Shown in pieces: positions 45,867 through 60,770 of a stretch of 64,000 bases of DNA; the stretch's first letter is position 1; the number at the start of each line of letters is the position of its first letter. A model generated the notes under the pieces. The model made no database searches. It was not told where the DNA came from and worked only from the letters and a program-made list of their open reading frames with translations. Location of the stretch: assembly GCF_017916505.1 (NCBI RefSeq), contig NZ_JAFMSZ010000001.1, positions 434,001 through 498,000 of the forward strand, given 5' to 3'. The position numbers were made by a program, and so were the translations under genes. This DNA comes from Naasia sp. SYSU D00057 (lineage in GTDB: Bacteria; Actinomycetota; Actinomycetes; Actinomycetales; Microbacteriaceae).

Positions 45867-47774
45867 CTACCGGCTCGCGCTGCTGAGGACGTCCGTGGCC
45901 GCGATCTTCAGGGTTCCGCCCTCGTCGACGAAGCGGTAGGCGGTGAGCTCGTCGACCACGCTGCCGTTCGTGTAGGTGTACGTGACGACAGCCTGCGCGC
46001 CATCCGGCGGACTCGCGGTGACCTCGCTCACCGACACCGCGCTGACCCCGCTCCAGAACTCCTCGTACCCGCCGCGACCGCCGGCGTGGTTCTCCTGGTA
46101 GTCGACCGTCATCAGCGGCCACGCCGCGTCCCGGTTGCCCGGCATCAGCCCGTAGTACCCGGTGACCGCCTGCACCAGGCGCTCCTCCTGCGTCGGAGGC
46201 GGAGGCGTCGGTGTGGGTGCCGGCGCGGAGGGGGTCGGTTCGGCCGAGGGGGTGGCGGCGGGCTCCTCGCCCGGCTCCTCTGTCGGCTCCTCCGTCGGCT
46301 CCTCCGTCGCCTGCTCGCTCGGCGCGGCCGATGGGCTCTCGGAGGAGGGCGCGCCCGCTCCCCCGGCCTCGCCGTCTCCGCCGGTGGGGATCACCCGGGA
46401 CAGCAGCAGACCGCCGACGACCAGCACGAGGACGGCGGCGACGGCGAGGATCGCGATGAGCGCGCCGCGACGCCGGCGGGGGTTCTCCTCCGCGGTGGCC
46501 GTTGCGGCGGTGGCCGTTGCGGCGGCGGTCGGGACGGCGGCCGCGGGGCGGGGTGCCGGCTCCTGCACCGGAAGCCGTGCGGTGGCGGGGGCGGCGGGCG
46601 TGCGGGTGGGCTCCGGCGGGACCGGAGGCAGCGGGCGCCTCGGCGCCGCGGTGGTCGGTGCAGGAGGCGCGGCGGAATCAGCGGGATCACTGTCCGGCTC
46701 GGGTTCGGAAACGGGCTCGGGCTCCGGCTCGGTGGCGGCTCGGCCGCTCAGCCCCAGGGCCGCGAGACCGTCGTGCTCCTCGCCCGACGCGTCATCCGTC
46801 ACGGGTTCCCCGAGGCGCTGGTACGGCGCGTCGTCGGCGCTCTGTGCGGGCGGCGCCGGTGGCGGCTCGGCTGCGGCTTCCTCGCCGGCGTCGGGCGCGT
46901 CGTCCGCCGCCACGGCGTCGGGCAGGACCGCTGTGGCGGCGTGCTCGCGGCGGGCCTGCTCGGCGAGCTCGGCGAGGTGCGTAGCGGCGTCCTGCATGGT
47001 CGGCCGGTCGGCGGGCTCGGGAGAGAGCATGGCCGTGACGAGCGGGGCGAGCGGGCCGCTGCGGGTCGGCGGGTCGAAGCTGCCGGTGGCGACGCGGTGC
47101 AGCAGCGCGATCGAGTTGGTGTCCATGCCGAACGGCGGGGCGCCTTCGACGGCGGCGTAGAGGGTGGAGCCGAGGGAGAAGACGTCGGAGGCGAAGTCGG
47201 GCCGGCTGCCGCGGGCGACCTCCGGGGCCAGGTAGGCCGGGGTGCCGTGCACCAGTCCGGTCGAGGTGACGGTCGAGTCGCCGGTCGCGTGCGAGATGCC
47301 GAAGTCGCTGATCAGCGCGCTGCCCTGCTCGTCGAGCAGGATGTTGCCGGGCTTCACGTCGCGATGCACGATGCCGAGCCGGTGCGCGGCGGCGAGGGCC
47401 GACGCCACGTCGGCGCCGATCCGCGCCGCGTCGCCGGGGGTGAGCGGCCCGCGCTCCCGGATGACCGCCGACAGCGGGGTGGACGGGAGATACTGCATGA
47501 TGAGGCAGGGCTGCCCCTCGTGCTCGACGGCGTCGAACACGGGCACCGCATGCGGGTGGTGCAGCCGGGCGGTGATGCGGGCCTCGCGCATCGCGCGCTT
47601 CCGGGCGGCCTTCGCCTCGGCCTCGGTGACGCCGAGCTCGGTGCGCAGCTGCTTCACCGCGACGGGCCGCTCGAGGACCTCGTCCCACCCTTCCCAGACC
47701 ACGCCCATGCCGCCGGTCGCGATGAGCCGGACGAGCCGGTAGCGCCCGGCGAGGAGGGCCTGCGGGGCTGTCAC
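45867..47774 (-). CDS. Membrane-anchored Ser/Thr protein kinase (Hanks type)
   Basis: A 635-residue kinase. The cytoplasmic kinase domain (about 10-270) has GGMGVV (P-loop), VAVK with Lys41, HRDVKPGN with Asp139, and DFG at 157-159; all catalytic residues are intact. A long Pro/Ala/Glu-rich linker (about 290-430) leads to one transmembrane helix (about 435-460), then a Ser/Glu/Pro low-complexity stalk with TEEPTEEP-type repeats, and a C-terminal ~100-residue extracytoplasmic domain with an NTF2/SnoaL-like look. There are no PASTA repeats. GTG at 47774 follows AAAGGGGAG. Targets are unknown. Confidence 0.9.
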   Translation of the reverse strand: MTAPQALLAGRYRLVRLIATGGMGVVWEGWDEVLERPVAVKQLRTELGVTEAEAKAARKRAMREARITARLHHPHAVPVFDAVEHEGQPCLIMQYLPSTPLSAVIRERGPLTPGDAARIGADVASALAAAHRLGIVHRDVKPGNILLDEQGSALISDFGISHATGDSTVTSTGLVHGTPAYLAPEVARGSRPDFASDVFSLGSTLYAAVEGAPPFGMDTNSIALLHRVATGSFDPPTRSGPLAPLVTAMLSPEPADRPTMQDAATHLAELAEQARREHAATAVLPDAVAADDAPDAGEEAAAEPPPAPPAQSADDAPYQRLGEPVTDDASGEEHDGLAALGLSGRAATEPEPEPVSEPEPDSDPADSAAPPAPTTAAPRRPLPPVPPEPTRTPAAPATARLPVQEPAPRPAAAVPTAAATATAATATAEENPRRRRGALIAILAVAAVLVLVVGGLLLSRVIPTGGDGEAGGAGAPSSESPSAAPSEQATEEPTEEPTEEPGEEPAATPSAEPTPSAPAPTPTPPPPTQEERLVQAVTGYYGLMPGNRDAAWPLMTVDYQENHAGGRGGYEEFWSGVSAVSVSEVTASPPDGAQAVVTYTYTNGSVVDELTAYRFVDEGGTLKIAATDVLSSASR

Positions 47775-47965
47775 CGAGCTCCCCTTTCCGCAGTCGAGGT
47801 GGAACGAGCCTACGACCGTCGGCGGCACCCCTCCGACGGCTCGACCCGCCTCACGTGGCGTGGTAGGCGGCAGCGGCGCGGGGTCCGCGTGCGTCCCTTC
47901 GGCAGGACCACGGATGCCTCGAGCTCCTGCCCGCGGGACCTGCTCCTTCAGCAGGCGCAGAGACA

Positions 47966-48004
47966 CCTCAGCAGGAGCAACCTGGGCGGTTCCTCCTGCT
48001 GAGG
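47966..48004. repeat. Intergenic palindrome after tpiA
   Basis: Perfect 12-bp arms CCTCAGCAGGAG (47966-47977) and CTCCTGCTGAGG (47993-48004) with a 15-nt loop, within the 270-bp gap between tpiA and the kinase gene. It starts 40 bases after the tpiA stop on the minus strand and could terminate the gap-pgk-tpiA transcript. I see no gene in the rest of this gap. Confidence 0.7.
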
Positions 48005-48044
48005 ATGCGGGGCGCCTGCCGAGGCGGCCCCCGAGTTCGGAGCG

Positions 48045-48826
48045 CTAGGCGCCGACGTGCTTGCGGAAGCGGACGATGCTCGAGAACTCCTTGAGGTCGA
48101 GGCTCGCCCCGCCGACGAGCGCGCCGTCGACGTTCGGCTCCCGCAGGAAGCCCGCGATGTTCGCGGCCTTGACCGAGCCGCCGTAGAGGATCCGGGTCGC
48201 GGCCGCGGTCTCGGGCGAGAGCACCTCGCCGAGGAGGCCGCGCAGCGCGGCGGCGACCTGCTCCGCCTGCTCGGGCGACGCCGCCTGGCCGGAGCCGATG
48301 GCCCAGACCGGCTCGTACGCCACCACGATCTCCGAGTCGGCGGGCACGCCGGCCAGCGCGTCGCGCAGCTGCTTGACCGGGACGGCGCTCGGGCCGAAGG
48401 CCTCCAGGTCCTCGGCGGTCTCGCCGACGCAGATGATCGGGACGAGCTTGTGCCGGAGGGCCGCCTGCACCTTCGCCGCCACGACCTCGTCGGTCTCGGC
48501 GTGGTAGGAGCGGCGCTCGGAGTGGCCGATCAGCACGTACTTCGACTCGAGGGCCGCGAGGAACGCGCCGGACACCTCCCCCGTGTACGCGCCCGAGTCG
48601 TGCTGCGACAGGTCCTGCCCGCCGAACTCGATCTCGTACTTGTCGGCCGAGATGAGCGTCTGCACGGAGCGCAGATCGGTGAAGGGCGGGAAGATCGCGA
48701 CCTCGGTCTCCCGGTAGTCGTGCCCCGCGTCCTTCAGCGTCCACGCCAGCTTCTGCACGAACGCGATCGCCTGGAGGTGGTCGAGGTTCATCTTCCAGTT
48801 CCCCGCGATCAGGGGAACGCGACCGG

Positions 48827-48839
<13 letters not shown>
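48045..48839 (-). CDS. tpiA: Triose-phosphate isomerase
   Basis: A 264-residue TIM-barrel enzyme interconverting dihydroxyacetone phosphate and glyceraldehyde-3-phosphate. Active-site residues are seen in GNWKMN (Lys), GHSERR (His) and [10 protein letters not shown] (Glu); the [12 protein letters not shown] phosphate loop is present. It overlaps the pgk 3' end by 13 bp, so the gap-pgk-tpiA genes form one operon. Confidence 0.97.
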
Positions 48840-50032
<1,193 letters not shown>

Positions 50033-50043
50033 GGAGGTGTCGA

Positions 50044-51156
<1,113 letters not shown>

Positions 51157-51218
51157 CTAGTCCCCGGACGGGAGCCGCGGACCGCGCGGCCCGTGCCCCC
51201 GAATCCCGGGAGCTGGTG

Positions 51219-51845
51219 CTACGACAGGGTGAGCAGTCCGCCCGCGCCTGCCCGAGCCGCCTCGAAGCGCTGCTGGACGTTCGCCCAGTTGACGACGTTC
51301 CACCACGCCTTCACGTAGTCGGGGCGGACGTTCTTGTAGTCGAGGTAGTAGGCGTGCTCCCACACGTCGAGCATGAGCAGCGGGATGCTGAAGGCGGGGA
51401 TGTTGTCCTGCTGGTTGAACAGCTGCTCGATGACGATGTTGCCGCCGATGGTGTCGTAGGCGAGGAGCGCCCAGCCGGAGCCCTGCACGCCCACCGCGGC
51501 GGCCGTGAAGTGCGCCTGGAACTTGTCGAAGGAGCCGAAGCCGTCGTCGATCGCCGCGGCGAGCTCGCCGGTGGGCCGGTCGCCGCCGTCGGGCGACATG
51601 TTGGTCCAGAAGATGGAGTGGTTCACGTGACCGCCCAGGTTGAAGGACAGGTCCTTCTCGAGCTTGTTGATGTTCGCGAGGTTGCCGGAGTCCCGGGCCT
51701 CCGCCATCTGGGCGAGGGCGGTGTTCGCGCCGTTCACGTAGGTCTGGTGGTGCTTGCTGTGGTGCAGCTCCATGATCGTCGCGCTGATGTGCGGCTGCAG
51801 TGCCCCGTAGTCGTACGGAAGCTCGGGAAGCGTGTACTCGGCCAT
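51219..51845 (-). CDS. sodA: Superoxide dismutase (Mn/Fe family)
   Basis: A 208-residue SodA/SodB-family enzyme that dismutates superoxide. Metal ligands are visible in the [14 protein letters not shown] helix, GHVNHSIFW and [14 protein letters not shown] (Asp and His). The metal is more likely Mn than Fe, judging by the GGDRPTGEL type of central region, but this is not certain. It sits between gap and whiA on the same strand, with its own leader of unknown promoter. Confidence 0.95.
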   Translation of the reverse strand: MAEYTLPELPYDYGALQPHISATIMELHHSKHHQTYVNGANTALAQMAEARDSGNLANINKLEKDLSFNLGGHVNHSIFWTNMSPDGGDRPTGELAAAIDDGFGSFDKFQAHFTAAAVGVQGSGWALLAYDTIGGNIVIEQLFNQQDNIPAFSIPLLMLDVWEHAYYLDYKNVRPDYVKAWWNVVNWANVQQRFEAARAGAGGLLTLS

Positions 51846-51977
51846 ATCCAGTCGTCTCCTCTCGTCGCCCCGGAAGGGCTCTCTCGGAGAGTCCTCCGGG
51901 TCGTCCTCAGTCTATTGAGGCGCGAGGGGCCCTGTGAGCGAACGAGGAGCCCGCTCCCAGGAACGTGCGGATGACGT

Positions 51978-52113
51978 CCGGTGGTTGAGGTGCGAGCGCA
52001 GCGAGCCTCGAAACCACTCTGGGTGCGCCTTTGAACACGCGTGGCTGGGTTCGCAGGCACCTCGCGAGGTTTCGAGACGCCGGCCCAAGCATGGGCCGGC
52101 TCCTCAACCGACG
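51978..52113. repeat. Long palindromic intergenic repeat, copy C
   Basis: A variant of the repeat at 17253-17393. It starts CCGGTGGTTGAGG, has CTCGAAACC after a GCGAGCGCAGCGAGC segment, then a ~45-nt middle, then GGTTTCGAGAC, the mini-hairpin GCCGGCCC-aagcat-GGGCCGGC and CTCCTCAACCG. It lies in the 302-bp gap between whiA and sodA; besides the repeat this gap must hold the sodA promoter, but I cannot identify it. Confidence 0.82.
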
Positions 52114-52147
52114 GGCGCTGCCGACGCTGACGCGTCGGCTCGGGCCC

Positions 52148-53125
52148 TCAGTCGTCCAGGTCGGGCGGGAGGCTCGCCTCCGTGCCCGGGACCCCGAGCT
52201 CCACGGCCTTCTTGTCGGCCATGGCGAGGAGGCGGCGGATGCGGCCGGCGACGGCGTCCTTCGTCATCGGCGGGTCGGCGTGGTGGCCGAGCTCGTCGAG
52301 GCTCGCGTCGCGATGCGCGAGGCGCAGCTGGCCGGCGTAGCGCAGGTGCTCCGGGATGTCGTCCCCCAGCAGCTCCATCGCGCGCTCGACGCGGGCGCAT
52401 GCGGCGACGGCGGCCTGCGCCGAGCGGCGCAGATTCGCGTCGTCGAAGTTCACGAGCCGGTTGGCGGTGGCGCGGACCTCGCGGCGCTGGCGGAGGTCCT
52501 CCCAGTTCTGGCGCGTCTCGGCGGCGCCCATCGCCTCGAGCATGTCGCCGATGGCCTCGCCGTCGCGGATGACGACGCGGTGCACGCCGCGCACCTCACG
52601 GGCCTTGGCGGGGACGCGGAGCCGGCCGGCCGCGCCGACGAGCGCCATCGCGGTCTCGTTGCCGGGACAGGTCACCTCGAGCGCGGCGGAGCGGCCCGGG
52701 TCGGTGAGGGTGCCGCGGGCGAGGAACGCGCCGCGCCAGATGGCGGACAGGTCCTCGGTGGAGCCGGTCGTGAGGCGGTTGGGCAGGCCGCGGATGGGGC
52801 GCCGGCGTGCGTCGAGGAGCCCGGTCTGTCGGGCGAGCGTCTCGCCGCCCTCGATGACGCGGACGACGTAGGTGTTGGTGCGCCGGACGCCGGACGCGGA
52901 GATCACGGCGACGTCGCCGCGGACCCCGTAGAGGTCCGCGAGGTCCTTGCGCACGCGGCGCGCGACCTGCGCGGAGTCCAGCTCGGACTCCACCGCGATG
53001 CGCCCGGAGATCATGTGCAGACCTCCGGCGAAACGCAGGATGGTCGCGAGCTCGGCGGCCCGCACCGTCGTCTTCCCCACCTCGACCTTGGCGAGTTCGT
53101 CCTTCACATCGGCCGTCAGCGCCAC
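52148..53125 (-). CDS. whiA: DNA-binding protein WhiA
   Basis: A 325-residue WhiA: an N-terminal degenerate LAGLIDADG homing-endonuclease-like domain (about 1-220, [37 protein letters not shown]) plus a C-terminal helix-turn-helix domain (about 230-315, [39 protein letters not shown]). In streptomycetes it controls sporulation division; in non-sporulating actinobacteria it probably affects division or metabolism. It follows rapZ by 61 bp. Confidence 0.96.
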   Translation of the reverse strand: MALTADVKDELAKVEVGKTTVRAAELATILRFAGGLHMISGRIAVESELDSAQVARRVRKDLADLYGVRGDVAVISASGVRRTNTYVVRVIEGGETLARQTGLLDARRRPIRGLPNRLTTGSTEDLSAIWRGAFLARGTLTDPGRSAALEVTCPGNETAMALVGAAGRLRVPAKAREVRGVHRVVIRDGEAIGDMLEAMGAAETRQNWEDLRQRREVRATANRLVNFDDANLRRSAQAAVAACARVERAMELLGDDIPEHLRYAGQLRLAHRDASLDELGHHADPPMTKDAVAGRIRRLLAMADKKAVELGVPGTEASLPPDLDD

Positions 53126-53186
53126 AGGCCCCGTCCTCTCCCCATGTCCCCCAGTCTCGCATCTTCCCCGCCGAGGGGGCTCCGGG

Positions 53187-54104
53187 TCATTCCCGACCGA
53201 GGTCGCGGTGCTTGACGCTGACGCTGACGCCGGGCTGCGAGCGGAGCCGCTTCGCGAGCTCCTCGACGATCGCCACGGAGCGGTGCCGGCCGCCGGTGCA
53301 GCCGACCGCGATGGTCGCGTGCCGCTTGTTCTCGCGGCGGTAGCCGGCGAGCACCGGGAAGAGCGCGGCGGAGTAGCCGTCGATGAACGCCTCGGCGCCC
53401 TCCTGGCTGAGCACGTAGCCGCTGACGTCGCCGTCGAGCCCCGATCCGGCGCGCAGCTCCGGCACCCAGTAGGGGTTCGGCAGGAACCGGGCGTCGGCGA
53501 CGATGTCGGCGTCCGCGGGCAGCCCGTACTTGTAGCCGAAGCTCGTGAGCGTCACGCGCACGCCCGGCTCGTCGGCCTCGCTGAACAGCTCGCGGATGAC
53601 GGTCGCCAGCTGGTGGATGTTGAGCTCGGAGGTGTCGACGACGATGTCGGCCTGCTCGCGCACGGCGGCGGTGCGGTCGCGCTCCTCGGTGATGCCGTCG
53701 AGGATCGTCCCGTCGCCCTGCAGGGGGTGCGGGCGCCGCACCTGCTCGAAGCGCCGCACGAGGACCGCGTCATTCGCCTCGAGGAACAGCACCTTCACCT
53801 GCGTGCCGGCCTTCAGCTGCTGGACGAGGTCGCGCAGCTCGGAGAAGAGGGCGCCGCCACGGACGTCGACGACGACCGCGATGCGGGGCAGGCTCTCCCC
53901 CGCGTGCTCGGCGACGTCGAGCAGCGGCACGAGCATCTGGGGCGGCAGGTTGTCGACGACGTACCAGCCGAGGTCCTCGAGCGCGTTGCCGACGGTGCTG
54001 CGGCCCGCGCCGGACATGCCCGTCACGATGAGGACCGACTGCCTGCCGCGCGCCGACTCCGAGGACGCGGTGGTCATGTCCGCCGCTGTGCTCTCCGCGC
54101 TCAT
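53187..54104 (-). CDS. rapZ: RNase adapter protein RapZ
   Basis: A 305-residue nucleotide-binding protein of the RapZ/YvcJ family. A P-loop GMSGAGRST (Arg in place of the Walker Lys is normal in actinobacteria) and VVDNLPP open the protein, and the C-terminal [20 protein letters not shown] block holds the RapZ signature. The first ~20 residues are variable, so an ATG ten codons in is an alternative start. It lies between uvrC and whiA as usual, but the yvcK-type gene that often separates rapZ and whiA is missing. Confidence 0.95.
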   Translation of the reverse strand: MSAESTAADMTTASSESARGRQSVLIVTGMSGAGRSTVGNALEDLGWYVVDNLPPQMLVPLLDVAEHAGESLPRIAVVVDVRGGALFSELRDLVQQLKAGTQVKVLFLEANDAVLVRRFEQVRRPHPLQGDGTILDGITEERDRTAAVREQADIVVDTSELNIHQLATVIRELFSEADEPGVRVTLTSFGYKYGLPADADIVADARFLPNPYWVPELRAGSGLDGDVSGYVLSQEGAEAFIDGYSAALFPVLAGYRRENKRHATIAVGCTGGRHRSVAIVEELAKRLRSQPGVSVSVKHRDLGRE

Positions 54105-54194
54105 CCGCTGCTTCCGCTCGGTGTTCGCTCCCAGGCTACCCGCCGAGCCGGGCTCGTGCGGCGCGGAGGAGGCGAAAGGGCGCGGAGGAGCCGG

Positions 54195-56117
54195 TCAGGC
54201 GCGGAGGCGCTCGTGGATGGTGGCCGCGAGCTGGGGGCCGATGCCGCGCACCTCCTGGATCTCCTCCGGCGTCGCCTGCTTCAGCCGTGCGACGGAGCCG
54301 AAGTGCTTGAGGAGCTCCTTCACGCGGGCGGCGCCGAGCCCGGGGATCTCGGTCAGCACGCTGGTGATGTCCTTCTTGCGCCGCGCCCGCTGATGCGTGA
54401 TCGCGAATCGGTGCGCCTCGTCACGGATGCGCTGCACGAGGAAGAGCGCATCGCTGTTGCGGGGCAGGATGACCGGGTAGTCGCTGCCCGGGAGCCACAC
54501 CTCCTCGAGCCGCTTCGCGATGCCGGCGAGGGCGATGCCCTCCACCCCGGAGTCGCGGAGCGCCCGGGCGGCGGCCTCGACCTGCGGCTGCCCGCCGTCG
54601 ACGATCAGCAGGTTCGGGCGGTAGGAGAACTTGCCCGGGCGCTTGGTCGCGGGCGTCGGGTCCTCGCTGAGGTCCTCGTCGTCGTCCTCCGCGTCGCCGT
54701 CGGGCGCGGTGACGGCCGCCGGACCGGCCTCGGCGGCTGCCAGGTAGCCGAGCCGCCGGCTCAGCACCTGATAGAGCGACTCGGTGTCGTCGGTGGAGTC
54801 GGCGATGTTGAAGCGGCGGTACTGGTCCTTCCGGGGCAGCCCGTCCTCGAAGACCACCATCGACGCCACGATGTTGGTGCCCGAGAGGTGCGACACGTCG
54901 AAGCACTCCATCCGCAGTGGGGCCTCGTCGAGCTCGAGCGCCTCCTGGAGGTCGGTCAGCGCCCGGCTGCGCGTGACGTAGTCCGCGCTCCGCCGCGTCT
55001 TGTAGAGGTTGAGCGCCTGCTTCGCGTTGAGCGTGGCCGTCTGCAGCAGGGCCGCCTTCTCCCCGCGCTGCGCGGCGCGGAGCTTCACGCTCCCCCGCTC
55101 CTTCAGCTCGCTCAGCAGCTGCTCGAGCGCCTCCGCGTCCTCGGGCAGCTCCGGGACGATGATCTCTTTCGGCGGCGGCTCGCCGCCGTCGTACGCGCTC
55201 GTCAGGACGGAGTCGACGAGCTCGCCGAGGCTGACGTCGAGCTCCTTGTCGACCACCCAGGAGCGGACGCCGCGCACGCGGCCGCCGCGGACCCGGAACT
55301 GCTGCACGGCGGCCGCCAGCTCGTCGTGCTCGATGCCGAACACGTCCGCCTCGACCGTCTCGGGCAGCACGACCGCGCTCGACTCGAGCACGTTCTCGAG
55401 CGCGCTGATCCGGTCGCGCAGCTCGGCGGCCCGCTCGTAGTCGAAGTCGGCCGCCGCCTGCTTCATGTCGCGGGTCAGGCGGGAGATCATCTTCGGGTCC
55501 GGGTTCGCCATGAAGGCGACGAACTCGTCGACGATCGCCCGGTGCTGCGCGATCGTGACCTTCATCGAGCAGGGCCCGCCGCAGCGGCCGATCTGGCCCG
55601 GGAAGCAGGGGCGTCCGCTGTCCATCGCGCGCTTGTAGCTCGAGTCCGAGCAGGTGCGGATCGGGAACGCCCGGATCATCTGGTCGATGGTCTCGCGGAC
55701 CGCCCAGATCTTCGGATACGGGCCGAAGTAGCGGGCGCCCGGGATCTTCCGGTTGCGCGTCACCATCACCCGGGGCGCCTCGTCGCCGAGGGTGACCGCC
55801 AGGTACGGGTACGTCTTGTCGTCGCGGAACTTGACGTTGAAGGGCGGGTTGAACTCCTTGATCCAGGTGTACTCGAGCTGGAGCGCCTGGAAGTCGCTCG
55901 CCACCGTCGTCCACTGCACGCCCGTCGCGGTGGTGACCATGCGGCGGGTGCGCTCGTGCAGCGTGTGCAGGGGCGCGAAGTAGTTGCTGAGCCGCGCGCG
56001 GAGGTTCTTCGCCTTGCCCACGTAGAGCACGCGACCGGACGCGTCGGAGAACCGGTACACGCCGGGGTCGGTCGGGATCTCACCGGCCTTCGGCCGGTAG
56101 CTGAGCGCCTGTGCCAC
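54195..56117 (-). CDS. uvrC: Excinuclease ABC subunit C
   Basis: A 640-residue nuclease that makes both incisions in nucleotide excision repair. It has an N-terminal GIY-YIG domain (GVYRF ... [13 protein letters not shown]), a Cys cluster ([12 protein letters not shown]), the UVR motif ([17 protein letters not shown]), an RNase-H-like 3' domain ([13 protein letters not shown]) and tandem helix-hairpin-helix motifs at the C-terminus. An acidic linker is seen near 450-470. GTG at 56117 lies 8 bp after uvrA, so the two are co-transcribed. Confidence 0.96.
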   Translation of the reverse strand: MAQALSYRPKAGEIPTDPGVYRFSDASGRVLYVGKAKNLRARLSNYFAPLHTLHERTRRMVTTATGVQWTTVASDFQALQLEYTWIKEFNPPFNVKFRDDKTYPYLAVTLGDEAPRVMVTRNRKIPGARYFGPYPKIWAVRETIDQMIRAFPIRTCSDSSYKRAMDSGRPCFPGQIGRCGGPCSMKVTIAQHRAIVDEFVAFMANPDPKMISRLTRDMKQAAADFDYERAAELRDRISALENVLESSAVVLPETVEADVFGIEHDELAAAVQQFRVRGGRVRGVRSWVVDKELDVSLGELVDSVLTSAYDGGEPPPKEIIVPELPEDAEALEQLLSELKERGSVKLRAAQRGEKAALLQTATLNAKQALNLYKTRRSADYVTRSRALTDLQEALELDEAPLRMECFDVSHLSGTNIVASMVVFEDGLPRKDQYRRFNIADSTDDTESLYQVLSRRLGYLAAAEAGPAAVTAPDGDAEDDDEDLSEDPTPATKRPGKFSYRPNLLIVDGGQPQVEAAARALRDSGVEGIALAGIAKRLEEVWLPGSDYPVILPRNSDALFLVQRIRDEAHRFAITHQRARRKKDITSVLTEIPGLGAARVKELLKHFGSVARLKQATPEEIQEVRGIGPQLAATIHERLRA

Positions 56118-56125
56118 GTCCGGCG

Positions 56126-59011
<2,886 letters not shown>

Positions 59012-59193
59012 CAAAGAAGTGTAGGTCGGACCCTCCGACACTCGGTCCCGTTTCGCTGTGGGCGGTTCTCCGGCGCGGCCGGGAATGCGGCGACGGGTTC
59101 GGGCGCCGGAACCCGTTCCGGAGGCTCGCCGCGATCGGCATTGGGACTTCCGGCCGTGCCGGGCGGACGGTCCGCCCCCGTACCGTGCGCGGC

Positions 59194-60309
59194 ATGCCGG
59201 GGAACGCATCGGGGTCGGAGGAGAAGCGCCGGACGCGACCCGCTCCTCTCCGTCGCCGCCTCCGTCGGGCGGTCGCCGCCCTCCTCCTCCCGCTCACCCT
59301 CGGCGCCTGCACCGACTCCGGCCCCGGGCCCTCGGTGCCGACCGGAACCACCACCCTCCGGATGGCGCACGTCGACCCGGATCCGGGCACCGATGTGCCG
59401 GCGCGATGGTTCCTGCGCACAGTGGACGGCCTGTCCGAGGGCACCCTGCAGGTGGAGTTCGAGGGCTCGTGCTGCGGGGAGGGTGCGGACGCCGAGCGCC
59501 GACTGATCGAGCGCGTCGCCGACGGGGACTACGACCTCGGCTGGGTGGGCACCCACGCCTTCGCGGGCGCGGCGACGGAGGCGCTGGCGCCGCTCTCCGC
59601 ACCGTTCCTGATCGACAGCTACACCCTCCAGCAGGCGGCGCTGCAGAGCCCGATCGCGGGCAGGATGGCCGCGGCGGTCGCCGATGCCGGAGTGATCGGC
59701 ATCGCGCTCCAGCCCGGGATGCTGCTCCGGCCCATCGCCTCCGACGCCCCACTGCGCACGCCCGCCGACTGGCGCGGGATGCGCGTGCAGATGCCGCCGT
59801 CCGAGCACCACGCCCTCGCGGCAGAGTCGCTCGGTGCGGAGGCCGTCCGGCTCGGTCCGGCCGACCTGGAGCGGGCTCTCGCAGATCGCGACGTCCGCGC
59901 CGTGGTGGACTCCCTCCCCGCTCAGGCCGGTGCTGCCGCGGTTCCGGAGTCGCGGATCGTCCTGGAGCACGTGATCGGCGCCCGGATGTCGGTTCTCATC
60001 GCCGCCCCCGACGCGGTCTCCCCCGTTCACGGCGAGGTGCTCCGCCGCGCCGCCGCCTTCATCGTGTCCCGCACCCGCCAGCTCGCCTCGGTCGAGGCCG
60101 ACGCAGTCGCGCGGATCTGCGCCGCCGGCGGGCGCTTCGCCGAGGCGGAGGCGGCGGATCTCGAGGCTCTGCGGTTCGCGACCCGCTCGGTGTCGGAGGC
60201 CATCGGGAGGGCCGAGCCGGCGCCCGCACAGCTGGGCGCTCTCCAGGAGCTGAAGACCGTCACGGCTCCCGAGGACCCTCCCCCGGTCCCGGACGGCTGC
60301 CGCGACTGA
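59194..60309 (+). CDS. DctP-like (TRAP-type) substrate-binding lipoprotein
   Basis: A ~371-residue exported protein with a basic N-terminus, hydrophobic core and lipobox LTLGAC (Cys39). The mature part follows the TRAP substrate-binding pattern: [11 protein letters not shown] at the start, [15 protein letters not shown] and [32 protein letters not shown]. No TRAP small or large membrane subunit gene is nearby. The ATG at 59194 and GTG at 59185 are both possible; neither has a clear ribosome-binding site. It is divergent from uvrA and ends ~100 bp before the GntR operon. Confidence 0.82.
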   Translation: MPGNASGSEEKRRTRPAPLRRRLRRAVAALLLPLTLGACTDSGPGPSVPTGTTTLRMAHVDPDPGTDVPARWFLRTVDGLSEGTLQVEFEGSCCGEGADAERRLIERVADGDYDLGWVGTHAFAGAATEALAPLSAPFLIDSYTLQQAALQSPIAGRMAAAVADAGVIGIALQPGMLLRPIASDAPLRTPADWRGMRVQMPPSEHHALAAESLGAEAVRLGPADLERALADRDVRAVVDSLPAQAGAAAVPESRIVLEHVIGARMSVLIAAPDAVSPVHGEVLRRAAAFIVSRTRQLASVEADAVARICAAGGRFAEAEAADLEALRFATRSVSEAIGRAEPAPAQLGALQELKTVTAPEDPPPVPDGCRD

Positions 60310-60368
60310 CCCCGGTTCGGGCGTGCCCTCGGCGCCCGCCCCTTGCGGGGCGAACCTCCGCGTTGCTA

Positions 60369-60392
60369 GGTTCACTACTCAAGTAATGAACC
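60369..60392 (+). promoter_or_regulatory. Operator of the GntR (YtrA-type) operon
   Basis: Inverted repeat GGTTCACTAC (60369-60378) and GTAATGAACC (60383-60392) around TCAA; 9 of 10 positions pair. It is 18 nt before the GntR ATG and overlaps a possible -10 (TAGGTT, 60367-60372) with a -35 TTGCGG at 60343-60348, 18 nt apart. It is the natural autorepressor site for the regulator encoded next. Confidence 0.68.
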
Positions 60393-60410
60393 CATGAAGA
60401 AGGGCGGGGC

Positions 60411-60770
60411 ATGTTCGACGACGGACGACCTCTCTTCCAGCAGATCGCCGACCTGCTGGCGGACGGCATCGTCGCGGGTCGCTACGCCGAGGACGCCCAG
60501 GTGCCCTCGACCAACGAGCTGGCCGGCTTCTACCGGATCAATCCCGCCACGGTCGGCAAGGGCGTCAACGTGCTCGTCGAGCAGGGCGTGCTGCACAAGC
60601 GCCGGGGGCTGGGCATGTTCGTCTCACCCGGTGCCCGCGATCGACTGCTGAGCGAGCGCACCGAACGCTTCCGCGACGACTACGTCATCCCGCTGCTGCG
60701 CGAAGCCCGCCAGCTCGGCCTCACCGCTTCCGACATCCACCGACTCATCGATCAGGAGGACCACTCATGA
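60411..60770 (+). CDS. GntR family transcriptional regulator, YtrA subfamily
   Basis: A 119-residue repressor-type protein with an N-terminal winged helix (LFQQIADLLADGIVAGRYAEDAQVPSTNELAGFYRINPATVGKGVNVLVEQGVLHKRRGLGMFV) and only a short C-terminal dimerisation helix pair, which defines the YtrA subfamily. Such regulators usually control the ABC genes that follow. ATG follows GAAGAAGGGCGGGG. Its TGA overlaps the ATPase ATG by 4 nt. Confidence 0.93.
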   Translation: MFDDGRPLFQQIADLLADGIVAGRYAEDAQVPSTNELAGFYRINPATVGKGVNVLVEQGVLHKRRGLGMFVSPGARDRLLSERTERFRDDYVIPLLREARQLGLTASDIHRLIDQEDHS

